Notes under the pieces: model-generated
Told to the model about the DNA's origin: nothing
Databases searched by the model: none
Seen by the model: only the letters and a program-made list of their open reading frames with translations
Shown: piece after piece, positions 1 through 9,139 of the stretch
Numbering within the stretch: position 1 is the stretch's first letter
How the letters are laid out: each line of letters begins with the position of its first letter
Origin: Isohypsibius dastychi
Taxonomy: Eukaryota; Tardigrada; Eutardigrada; Parachela; Isohypsibiidae
DNA length: 14,725 nt
Reading direction: 5' to 3'
NCBI GenBank assembly: GCA_034696485.1
Contig: JAQIWT010000827.1
Coordinates: 1 to 14,725 of the forward strand
Position numbers and translations under genes: made by a program

Positions 1-150
1 TGAATTAAAATTGATTTTTAGTCAATCCAGTTTCATTAAAATTGATTTTGATTGTCACGAAAAAATCCAGTGCCATTAAAATTGATTAAAATTGATACAT
101 TTTAATTCAAAAACGACCATTTTGTATTAAAATTGATGTACTTAAAATAC
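1..150. repeat. AT-rich degenerate short tandem repeat
   Basis: The core ATTAAAATTGAT recurs at least four times in the first 140 bases, with shorter variants between. Two copies carry a longer shared block, AATCCAGT followed by three or four bases and then the core, near 25-50 and 65-90, giving a period of about 40 bases; a third core lies near 125. The array may start before the window. No coding or regulatory role is visible. Confidence 0.55.
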
Positions 151-1094
151 ATTTTTAAACCATTAGTTTGATGCCAACAGCTGGAATATTATATGCTGTC
201 TCATAGACAACTTTGCAATGTGATGGTTGGTATTGGTAACTCCATATTTTAGCGGCAAGACTCCTGGTGTGGGCAAATACTGTATCGCCGACTGCCAGGT
301 GGCACTCTTTATGAATGAAAATTAAGTTTTATTTCTGTATTGGATTGCAGTATTTTTCTATCAGATCCCCGTAATGTGTTAAAAGACAGTTTCTGTTTGA
401 GATCAAAATCAACTTTGAGGCACTTGATGAAGATGACGGTGTTGGTGTTGACCTCTGTCAAAGCACGCAGCTCAGTTTCTAGTAGCACACATATTCACGT
501 GAAATTGTTGTTCCAACTTATCATTTTATTTCGTCAAATCGAAAAATTTATGGCACAACGCCGCCAGGAGCGATGGAATCTCAAAATATGGAAAACCGTA
601 AATCAGAAAACAATAAAGATAAAATTTCAAAAGGGTCGACCTTACGAGCTTGGAGCTCCTCTAGCCACTCACTTCTTAACAGCGGTAATTAAAAAGTGCT
701 AAAACTGCGACAAAATCGCCCGCCCCCCGTAAACATGGCACAAAAGCTGCTGGTGTAGAACTGTATGCCGAACGCAGCTTGGTTTCGTTTTTTCGATTCT
801 TTTCGGTCCGGTCCGTCAGAAGTTTGAGTACGTAACAAGTTCTCCTCGATTTACGAATGACGGTCCTTCTACAAATGTCAACCAGCAGTTCTTTAATTAG
901 GCCGACACTTAGCTTTACAATCAAAAGAATTAATGCACTGTTTATGTCTACCTCCCGGGTGTAACCTGTCCACCACTCTCACAGAAACACATACGTGAGG
1001 CATTGTTTATGTTTGGTGAGTGTTTTATGGGAATTATGCTAGAATTTCGTTGCAGATATGGAAACTGTGAATATGTTTGGATATTCATTCCAAC
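151..1094. other. Upstream flank of TRHR-like copy 1; no supportable gene
   Basis: Several short open stretches exist on both strands, but none has a recognisable family, a convincing set of splice sites or an ATG-led frame of useful length. The promoter and 5' UTR of the receptor starting at 1095 must lie in or before this stretch. I could not place a transcription start or a core promoter motif. Confidence 0.4.
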
Positions 1095-2883
1095 ATGGCC
1101 CTCGATCGTGAACTGCATTCCAATCCTTTGAGCTTCAGAGTCTGGGCCACTATTATTCACTCATTAATTTTCATCGCTGGCGTGGTGGGGAATATTGTGT
1201 TGGTATTGGCTGTGCGGAGGACCAAGTCGCTGCAAAGCTCCACTTACTGCTACCTTGTAAGTTTGGCATTCCGTGTACGACCTGCACCTTTTACAGGAGT
1301 TTCTTATACACAGTAAAATGTCCAAGTACGTCCAAGTCATGTGGATATACAGGACATGTATGTATTTTGAAATTTCAGTGCGTAGTGGTCAGTAAATTAT
1401 CATACATCACTTCGAAACGAGAGGGCATTCAGGATTACCTATGAACTTTTCATTGAATTTCACCGACTTTCAAATTCAAACTATCAGTAAAGGATTTGCC
1501 TTCTAAAAAGCCTAAAATTACACTCCTCATGGCTTATTGACATAGTCCGACCTTCACATCTGCGAAGTGTGATTCTCGTACTTCTTTGTTATCAAGAGAG
1601 CGATTGATGACGTGCGAATGAAGATATCCCATGGCAGGAATGAAACCTAATATCACATGGACGGAAGGTTGAAGGAAATTCGAGGTGGTGCTAAAAATAA
1701 TGGATTGTCACCATACTTCCAGGTGTCACTGGCTTTCGCTGACCTATTGGTCCTATTTTCTGCTGTGCCTGAAGCAATCGTTGCACATCACATCGGATTC
1801 CAGTGGGTGACCGGTCAAGCAGGATGCTCAATGATGGTCTTCACAAACTTCCTCGGAATCAACGCGGGAAGTCTCAGGTAACTATTCTGGTTTATACTCA
1901 TCTCTCACCCAGAACCAAGATGCAGTTGTACAGTATACTCGGTTTCACAATCGACCGCTACATAGCAGCTCGGAAACCCCTCCTAATCCTCCGCTGTTGC
2001 ACATGGCAGTTTGCCAGAAAGGTCATCTGTTGCATGTGGATGTTCGCGATCGTGTATTGCGCTCCTTGGTTCTTTCTGACAGAAGTGCGTGCATCACCTA
2101 CTCAGCCGGATATAAAGCACTGCCAAATGAGGCTGTCTCCCAGTCAATACCGCTACTTCTTCATCACGGACATTGTCCTGTTCTATGTCATCCCCCTACT
2201 CGTCGCCATGGCGGTTTTCTTCCAGCTGGGGATGACACTTCGTCGGAGCATTCGTGATTTCCGTGGTTTCTCACCGGACCCAGTTGAGGCCGCTGAAATC
2301 AGCGTGTACAAAACAGAAGAAGTCCCAAGCGAGATAGCTGTTCCTCTGAAAACGACAGAGGATTTATACAAAGATTCACCACGACCATCCAACGCACACA
2401 AGCTAGCTGTTGAAATAAAGATCGTGAGAAAACAGCAGAATGGCCACATCCGATATCAAAAGTTGGTTCGAGCACGAACCCGGGTATGTCAACAACATTT
2501 TCTCTGAGAACGAAATTTTGTGCCTCTGTGTGAACCGGCAACAGCTGACTGCACCTAAGTTTTGTTTCACAAAAGAACTTCATAGGTATTCCGGACGTTG
2601 GTGACGATTGTTGCCCTTTTTGCCATCACGTGGCTACCCTATAGGGGTCTACTGATCTACAATTCATTTGCGACAAACCCGTGGCTCAACATATACTATT
2701 TGTTCTTTGCCAAGTCGTGTATATATTTGAATTGTGCCATGGTGAGTTTGGGATTCTCGCTTCATGCGCTAGACCAGTATTAACCGAACTGCTTTCCAGA
2801 ACCCATACCTGTACAATTTCATGTCACGGCGATTTCGGTATGCAGTTTTTCTCACCGTTTGTCCACCAGAGAAAGAGTCTTAG
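1095..2883 (+). CDS. TRHR-like: TRH-receptor-like GPCR, tandem copy 1
   Basis: Class A seven-helix peptide receptor, expected in the plasma membrane and G-protein coupled. Exons by GT..AG sites and frame are 1095-1256, 1723-1877, 1934-2483, 2586-2741 and 2800-2883, giving 368 aa with intron phases 0, 2, 0, 0. Landmarks: Asn33 in TM1 (GN), Asp61 in TM2 (LAFAD), Cys89 before TM3 pairing with Cys169 in loop 2, DRY at 113-115, a WLPYR motif in TM6 (305-309), and NPYLY at 342-346. The stretches LGIN..S, FTI(D/E)RYIA, WFFL and PYR..L..NSF are typical of TRH receptors and set the family. The start is the ATG matching copy 2; an upstream in-frame TTG was ignored. The extracellular N-terminus is only about 15 residues. 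The tail after NPxxY is very short, with one Cys that could be palmitoylated. The ligand is unknown. Confidence 0.9.
1789..2039 (+). repeat. High-identity patch shared with copy 2 (probable gene-conversion tract)
   Basis: This segment covers the second half of exon 2, all of the 56-base intron 2 and the start of exon 3. By hand count it differs from 4622-4872 at 13 of 251 positions with no gaps: 4 in exon 2, 6 in the intron and 3 in exon 3. The 66 exon bases just upstream differ at 15 positions. The low divergence therefore stops abruptly and includes non-coding intron. Confidence 0.75.
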
Positions 2884-2916
2884 TGATTTAAGAGGTTGAA
2901 CTTTCCGCTATGCCGC

Positions 2917-2922
2917 AATAAA
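2917..2922 (+). promoter_or_regulatory. Polyadenylation signal AATAAA for TRHR-like copy 1
   Basis: A canonical AATAAA lies 34 bases after the TAG stop of the first receptor, implying a very short 3' UTR. It is assigned on motif and position only. Confidence 0.5.
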
Positions 2923-4177
2923 AAACAAGCTCTGGTCGATAATGAACTGAACTGAACCGACTACGGAACCGTTCTAATGAAGTTCTTCTATGAGGTCGTT
3001 GTCAAAGACACTGGCTGCTGACAAAACGTGTCTTCCATAACGCATTGTCCGTTACCACCTGGACAACGAAATCACGGGAGATATCACATGTTACACGCAA
3101 CTGGTAAATTTGTTTTGGATGATGTGTAACACTATTTCGTGGACGAAAAGCGAAATTTGAAACAAAAAACCAGCAATGCTCCCCTGGGTGTCTGGGCGGC
3201 ATCATGACCCATGACAGTAAATCGCATATACCCTTCTTATGCAGCTTCGTTCTAACCATACTGTTCCAGTACCACCAGTTTATTAGAATGAAAAACTCTA
3301 ATTCCTCTGTCGAAATCACGTCTTTTTGTGTTGTCAGCTCATCCGGACAGACGTGACCGACGGGCTTGTGTTTTTCGGGGCATCACACCTTGTCAGTACA
3401 TTACAGTCAATGCCACCATGCTATCAAAAACCACACGGTTTTGTCAGTTGGAGCGTTCAAGCTATACGTGAACAATAATGGACCTCATCAACTTTTTCTC
3501 AACTCACCCATTCTCCAACTGAGTCACGATTTAGTTGATCCGAAATACCGCTACATCAGCATGAACCGCCTGGGCTTCCGCAATATCATATCTGGTTGAT
3601 TTCAGTATTGTTGACATTGTTCACAAAACCAACCAGGCCAAAAAAGCGAAGCAATTTTATGTCTGTTTGATTTGGAGTACAAAATAGCTTTCTAAGACGG
3701 ATTGTCAACACTGTCTCGTAAATCAAAATCAAACTCTAAGACGCATCGAATACCAGCGACTCCTCTGGGCGTTTGGTCCGAACAAGACTAATAAAAAAGC
3801 ACTAATCCACATGTGCGCTTTGTCCCTAGCCATGCTGTGCCAACAATGCGAAAGTGAATAGCTACTGATTCCTCTGTCAAAACGGCGTCACTTTTTGCAT
3901 TCATCCCATCTTAACCGACGCCTTGACTGTTTCCGAACTATTGCACTTCATTAGCACAGCGCTGTCGTTGTGCATCCGTCATTCGCCAGTCCAAACCATC
4001 GCGATACATGAACAATTATCGAGCTATTAATTCTCTACCCGCGGTGAGTACAGCATGAATGCAATGGACATGAGTCGCCTGTGATTAATCTTCTCGATAG
4101 CAATACACCTCGCTTGATTTGCATCGCTCAACCTCAGCCACTCGTATGCGTTATGACAGTCGAGGACTTCTAGTGCT
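2923..4177. repeat. Inter-receptor spacer with an old internal duplication
   Basis: No gene is supported here. Matching blocks occur in the same order in two halves: about 3179-3195 with 3760-3776 (CTC.CTGGG.GT.TGG), 3300-3360 with 3867-3930 (beginning ATTCCTCTGTC), and 3461-3480 with 4001-4020 (GC.ATAC.TGAACAAT.AT). The offsets are 581, 567 and 540, as expected for a diverged tandem duplication with small indels. The second half runs toward the start of receptor copy 2, so the unit may be duplicated 5' flanking sequence. The short open frames on both strands show no family signal. Confidence 0.5.
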
Positions 4178-5694
4178 ATGGCACTTGACTACCGTCATCC
4201 CAACCCACTCAGCTATGTAATCTGGGCCACTATCATCCACTCACTTATATTTGTTGCGGGAGTACTTGGGAATATAGTTCTGATTGTCGTGGTGCGTCGT
4301 ACCAAGTCACTACAAAGCTCCACGTATTGCTATCTGGTGAGTCAGTTGATCTCATGTTTGAACAGTCTTTTTCCGTTTTCATCATGAAGAAGTTGATGAT
4401 GCACAGAAGTGCCTTGTGATTGTGACGTAATAAAACTTTTCGAAAACCGTACCGTTCAAACTTTGTATTGTATTGTGTTGGAATCCAAATGACAGAATTG
4501 TCGACCATAAATTATGTCAATTCTTTCCGTACGTTTCAAAAACGGAATTTTACAGGTGTCACTAGCCTTTGCCGATCTCTTGGTGCTGTTTTCCGCTGTC
4601 CCCGAAGCGATTGTCGCACACCACATCGGATTCCAGTGGGTAACTGGTCAAGCAGGATGCTCAATGATGGTCTTCACAAACTTTCTCGGAATCAACGCGG
4701 GAAGTCTTAGGTAACTATTTTGGTTTATACTCATCCCCCACCCAGAACTAAGATGCATTTGCACAGTATACTCGGTTTCACAATCGACCGCTACATAGCA
4801 GCTCGGAAACCCCTCCTCATCCTCCGCTGTTGCACATGGCAATTTGCCCGAAAGGTCATCTGTTGCATGTGGGTGTTTGCGATCATGTACTGCGTCCCTT
4901 GGTTCTTTCTGACCGAAGTTCGGCCATCCCAAACTCAGCCTGAGATACAGCGCTGTCAAATGAGACTGTCTCCCGAACAATACCGCTACTTTTTCATCAC
5001 CGACATTGTCCTGTTCTACGTGATCCCGCTGCTGGTTGCGGTTATTGTATTCTTCCAGCTGGGAATGACTCTTCGCAGGAGTATAAAAGGTTTTAACAGC
5101 ATGCCACTGGACCCCGCTGAGACAGCTGAAATAAGTGTGTATCAAACGGAGGATGCTGTTACTAGTTGCGAAAGGGAGGTTCTATCGAACAGGACGGATA
5201 GTATATACAAAGAATCTCCACGACCGTCATACACACATCAACTGTCGGCTGAGGTCGGACCAGCCAAAAAACAGGGCAGTCATTACCGATATCAGAAACT
5301 CGTCCGAGCGAGAATGCGGGTGAGATTTTTTTTGACTGTAAACTGAAATCGGTGGTAGTGGTACAACTGTAGTTTTCTTACCGCTAGGTTTTTCGAACGT
5401 TGGTGACAATAGTCATTCTCTTCGCAATCACATGGTTACCGTATCGCGGACTGCTGATTTACAACTCCTTTGCAACCAAACCCTGGCTGAACATTTGCTA
5501 TTTGTTCTTCGCCAAATCATGTATTTATTTCAATTGTGCCATGGTGAGTTTCATGTGATGAACGACTATCCCGCGTGACCAATCCGATTTTTCAGAACCC
5601 CTACCTGTACAACTTCATGTCACGGCGTTTTCGGTATGCTGTTTTCAGCACCCTTTGTTCATCACAAACTCAGTCCACGACACCGAACTCATGA
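4178..5694 (+). CDS. TRHR-like: TRH-receptor-like GPCR, tandem copy 2
   Basis: Paralogue of the receptor at 1095 with the same five-exon plan: 4178-4336, 4556-4710, 4767-5319, 5388-5543 and 5596-5694, phases 0, 2, 0, 0, giving 373 aa. TM1 GN, TM2 LAFAD, the Cys before TM3, DRY, loop-2 Cys (RCQMRL), TM6 WLPYR and NPYLY are all intact, so it should fold and signal. It differs from copy 1 mostly in the N-terminus, the third intracellular loop (longer, Ser/Thr-rich, with several Cys, Lys and Arg) and the tail, which ends in a Ser/Thr/Gln-rich stretch instead of PPEKES. Such changes in the cytoplasmic parts suggest divergence in coupling or desensitisation more than in ligand. Introns are shorter than in copy 1 (219, 56, 68 and 52 bases). 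No AATAAA was found close behind the stop. Confidence 0.9.
4622..4872 (+). repeat. High-identity patch shared with copy 1 (probable gene-conversion tract)
   Basis: Partner of 1789-2039, with the same length and no gaps. It holds TM3, the DRY motif and the second intracellular loop, plus the 56-base intron 2. Direction of transfer cannot be told from two copies. Confidence 0.75.
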
Positions 5695-6259
5695 ATGCCA
5701 CAGCTGCGACATTTATCACAACATTTTCTGGCGGATAAAATTTTCTTTACTAGCTGATCTGTTGGAAATTTTTACGAGTATCAAAAGCAGGTGGCGCGTT
5801 TCACTTGACGATATTCAAATACAATTGTAAAAGGTTGCGTTTCTTTCGCGAGATGAGTCACTGGATGAATTCACGACATGGATTCAACCATAAACTCTTG
5901 TTTATTTTACTCATCTCAACTGAAAATATAGAATGTGCCTCTTTGTGAACCGAAAACGAAGATAAACGCACTGCGTCCTAAAATCAATTCACAGTGCGTA
6001 AAACAACAAAATGAAACGACGTACTGTCAAACACGAAACTTAAATACATCTGAGAATTGATATCACAACTTGGCGTCTGAAGCGAAGAGTAAAACGAAAA
6101 ACTTCAGCCCTTTCACTCCTTGAATGGGGAACAGATTCGGCACCAGTCCGAAATTTGTGACAGGAATCCAGAAACGAGAGGATTTTTGGTGAGGGTATGT
6201 AAAGCTTTGGTGCGCATGAATTTCGGGCCTAGATTCCGGTCCGCGAGAAGTGTTCAACT
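5695..6259. other. Convergent 3' flanks; no gene seen
   Basis: This stretch lies between the stop of receptor copy 2 (+) and the stop of the glycosyltransferase (-), so it should carry both 3' UTRs. Open frames here are short and unsupported. The bases at 5934-5953 resemble 2519-2538 in intron 3 of receptor copy 1 (18 of 20 by eye). Confidence 0.45.
5901..5906 (-). promoter_or_regulatory. Possible polyadenylation signal of the glycosyltransferase gene
   Basis: The plus strand reads TTTATT, i.e. AATAAA on the minus strand, about 350 bases past the glycosyltransferase stop. In an AT-rich spacer such hexamers occur by chance, so this is tentative. Confidence 0.25.
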
Positions 6260-9139
6260 TCAGACACCGGGAGGCGGATCACCGATATCAACCACGATGT
6301 GAGTATACATAGGATGCTCAACATATGTCCATAAACTGTACTCCAGACTATTCAAGCCGTCCACTTTGTAACGTCTCAAGGCGGTGTAGAGTAGCTTTTG
6401 CCTACAAAAGAAAAAAGCGAACTTGGAAAATAGATAAAACAAGGAAGAATCTGGAATTTTCATCCAGGGGTTCTGTTTGTGGGAAACAGTGGTCAATCAA
6501 GATGATTATTTCGGAAAAACGATTGACAGTTGGATGTATTCTTTTTGACAGAAGGTGAGTTGAAGGAATAAACAAGACAGAGCAGCGGGAGATGAAGGCT
6601 TGAGAAGAATAATAGTAACCATCTTGATATCAGATGAAAAGACACGCTTTTCTCTTTGCACAACGCAGATGAGAGCAGCTTCTTAATTAACTGTAATTAG
6701 TCAACTTACCGGCTTAGTATCGTAAATATACCTGTTGCACTTTTTCCGACTGGCTAATTTACAGCCGCACTTTGAGGACTCTAATTAGTCAACTTCTCTA
6801 GGAAGCAATTGCGGTAGACGTCTTGCAAGAAATAGTAAGTAAGAATTGATCAAAATCCAGAAAGATATTCCAAACAGTTATCCTTCAGACTGAATTAAAT
6901 TTCGTGTTGAATCTCAACCGTCCTGAAGTGAAACTCTCACCTCCTTTCGACGGGTGTTCTTTTGACGTGTTTTATCATTGAGTAGCGTGCAATTTCAGGA
7001 GGTGGCCGGATGACTTTCAGTCCAACGTGGCGAATCCGGTAAGCTTCAGTCAAACAGTTCGTTAGTTCACAACGAAAGGTGCGTAAAATGATCGTTTACC
7101 CATATCGTCGTCTTCAGCTCCCCAACCCCAATAAAGATTACTATATCCATTGACTTTGAAGAAATGCTCAGTGCGGAATGCAAGGACACCTCCAACCAGG
7201 TCCGCATACGTCAAACTGAAAAAAAAAGTTTCTCCCAAACACGATTTGGAAACATCACGGAAAAGAGCATTCGGAAACGTAGATAGAAGACTCGCTCACC
7301 CAGACTCTTCAAATCATAGAGCTAGAGCAACTAGAAGACTCACCGATATCCAAGCTCGTTCACTGCAAAAAAAATAACAGCAAAGTCAGAAAAACCATAA
7401 ATCATCGGGGGAGACGTCATATTTTGCAACGATACACGTACCGGCTACAGACATGTGACGAGGTTGTTCAGGGCAGCCATAGAAATTCCGATCATTCTCC
7501 GGAATCAAATCGACATCATGGAAAATGAAGCAGTCGTAATGACTTCTTTTCAAGGCTTCTTTGAAAGCTGAATTCATAATTCGAGCTTTGTTGAATGTTT
7601 TATCCCCTTTCTAAAACAAAGAAAAGATCAGAAATGCAGAGCGGTAAAAATTTCTTGAAAAACAAAACAGTCAGACCGAAACCGAAGTCGAACTCCAAAA
7701 GGTCCAAACGATGTTACTAAAAACCAATAGACCTCCATCCTGTTTGTAATGAGTTTCTTCATTTCTTAAATCACTTTTGTCGCGAGAGTCGAGTTTCTAT
7801 CCTTAGAAACGAACAAAACCGTGAGTTGCGGGGAAGGTTTTCAAACGATTGAGACACTACGTAATAATCGAGAAAACCAGATTTCCAAGAACGTTTTGTT
7901 CAAGTTCGAAAAGTGGAACGAGTTCAACAGGAGTTCAATACCTGCAGATGCCAATCTTTTGCAGTGAATTTCGCCTACTTCGCGACAACGGGGTTTACGT
8001 GGCGAAAATGTATTCTGATATTTTGTAACCGAGACGAGTTTCTCATTAAATCAGTTTTCGTTTCCTTCAACCTTCGTGTGAGAAAATAAAGCTTTCCTCT
8101 AAACCATCATCTCAGGTTTCGGTTTTAGATATTGGGAAAGCCACTTTTTACACGAGGAAAACGTCACCTGCTCGACGACGATAATCCGATATTCCAGCTG
8201 CTGTTTTTGAAGAACCGGATGTAGATAGTGGAGCAAGCTTTTAAGATGCGCCTCTCGATCTCGGTACGGTATAATAATCGCAATCCGATATCGAGCAACA
8301 CAATCTGGCTGAAAGGTCCCACCAGCCTGCACTTTGGGGTTCTCCAATATCAAATGGTCGAAAGACGGGATTGTCTCCAAATCCAGTGACAGTTTCCCCT
8401 CTGCAAAAAAACAAACAGAAAAGTTATTCTTTTATAATGACACAGAATGATTTCCAATTTCTGAGATTCACTACCAAGAAATGCGAAACTTACGGAGATC
8501 AGGCGGCACTTCCGGGCAGAATTCAATCGCACTACTGCCATTTGTTGGAGGAAGGGAAAGGTGGTATCCACCCACTCCAATGGAAACATCAGAAGCATTT
8601 CCGGTGTCCATCGCATCCGGTCCTAACGCTTCCTGGAAAAAAGCTGTTAAAATCTCGCTATTTCATTGAAAAGAAGTCCAAACAAGCGGCAAGACATATT
8701 TAACGGATTACGTTCGTTTCGGAGCGAGTAGTTGATTAACAACAGTTTCTCCAAAGCAAAATTAACTCCGAACAATTTTCTGGAAACCACGCCGAAACAA
8801 AAGCAAATTACGACAGAAAATAAGAATTTGTACCTCGAGAATGTTCACAATCCTGATCTGATGGAATTCTTGGTACCACAGTCGTTTGCTCAGTTCCATC
8901 GACGGGACATTTCCGGGCAATAAATTCTCAATTTTTAGATGTTCACTATTATGATGATCATGAACGACGCGCTTGGTCATGTGGAATCCCCGACCAACGG
9001 CGACCCCTCCACTATGACGGACCATGGCGATTTCGCTGAGAGTCAAAACAACGAGAACGAGAATAAAGAGCATGAGCATATAAAGAGGAGCGTCACTACG
9101 GCGCATTTTCCGTTCCGCTTCTTCGTCTTTTGAGTCCAT
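6260..9139 (-). CDS. bre-4-like: Beta-1,4-galactosyltransferase-family enzyme, probably beta-1,4-GalNAc transferase
   Basis: Type II Golgi glycosyltransferase (GT7) adding a sugar in beta-1,4 linkage to terminal GlcNAc. Minus-strand exons, 5' to 3': 9139-8834, 8632-8494, 8400-8168, 7610-7442, 7362-7344, 7215-7100, 7043-6941, 6401-6260. Phases agree throughout and give 408 aa, close to the usual ~400. A short basic N-terminus (KMRR) precedes one membrane helix at about 18-40, then a stem. The family disulfide Cys are at 141, 182, 253 and 272. IIIPYRDR is at 190-197, the metal-binding DVD at 258-260, WGWGAEDDD at 318-326 (Ala replaces the usual Gly), the metal-binding Met350/His353 pair in MIKH, and the C-terminal DGLNSL block at 376-381. 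Numbering runs six ahead of bovine B4GALT1, so Leu295 replaces its Tyr289, the donor-selecting residue. That favours UDP-GalNAc and LacdiNAc synthesis, as in C. elegans BRE-4. Family call is firm; donor is inferred. Confidence 0.93.
6694..6795. repeat. Pair of 14-base direct repeats in glycosyltransferase intron 7
   Basis: TAATTAGTCAACTT occurs exactly at 6694-6707 and 6782-6795, 88 bases apart, inside the 539-base last intron (6402-6940). They may mark an old insertion or local duplication; no function is apparent. Confidence 0.5.
7344..7362 (-). other. 19-base microexon (exon 5 of the glycosyltransferase)
   Basis: On the minus strand it is bounded by TTTTTTTTGCAG upstream and GTGAGT downstream. 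It supplies the residues NELGY with split codons for Val283 and Arg289. Without it exon 4 (ending in phase 1) and exon 6 (starting after two codon bases) cannot join in frame; with it the protein reads through SVAV-NELGYRLTY, matching the family's SVA-DK-G--L-Y block. Confidence 0.88.

Noticed and set aside
252-329. Possible terminal exon (acceptor TATTTTAG, then GKTPGVGKYCIADCQ.. to a TAA)
   Set aside because: The acceptor and a 25-codon frame are visible, but no upstream exon, donor or known family supports it.
340-702. 120-codon open stretch on the plus strand
   Set aside because: It begins with TTG, not ATG, and has no family resemblance or splice support. An alternative frame over 400-490 looks acidic but stops quickly, and would need a 19-base intron.
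676-960. Open stretches on both strands
   Set aside because: Both strands are open over the same bases, with no start context, motif or splice partner.
1803-1930. Read-through of the first receptor from exon 2 into exon 3 without splicing intron 2
   Set aside because: The open frame there is not the exon 2 frame. Splicing 1878-1933 gives the conserved LGIN..S-ILGFTIDRY join, and the same intron exists in copy 2.
3002-3599. Open frames of 105 codons (-) and 77 codons (+) in the receptor spacer
   Set aside because: They fall in the diverged duplicated spacer, the partner halves do not keep the frames open, and no family is seen.
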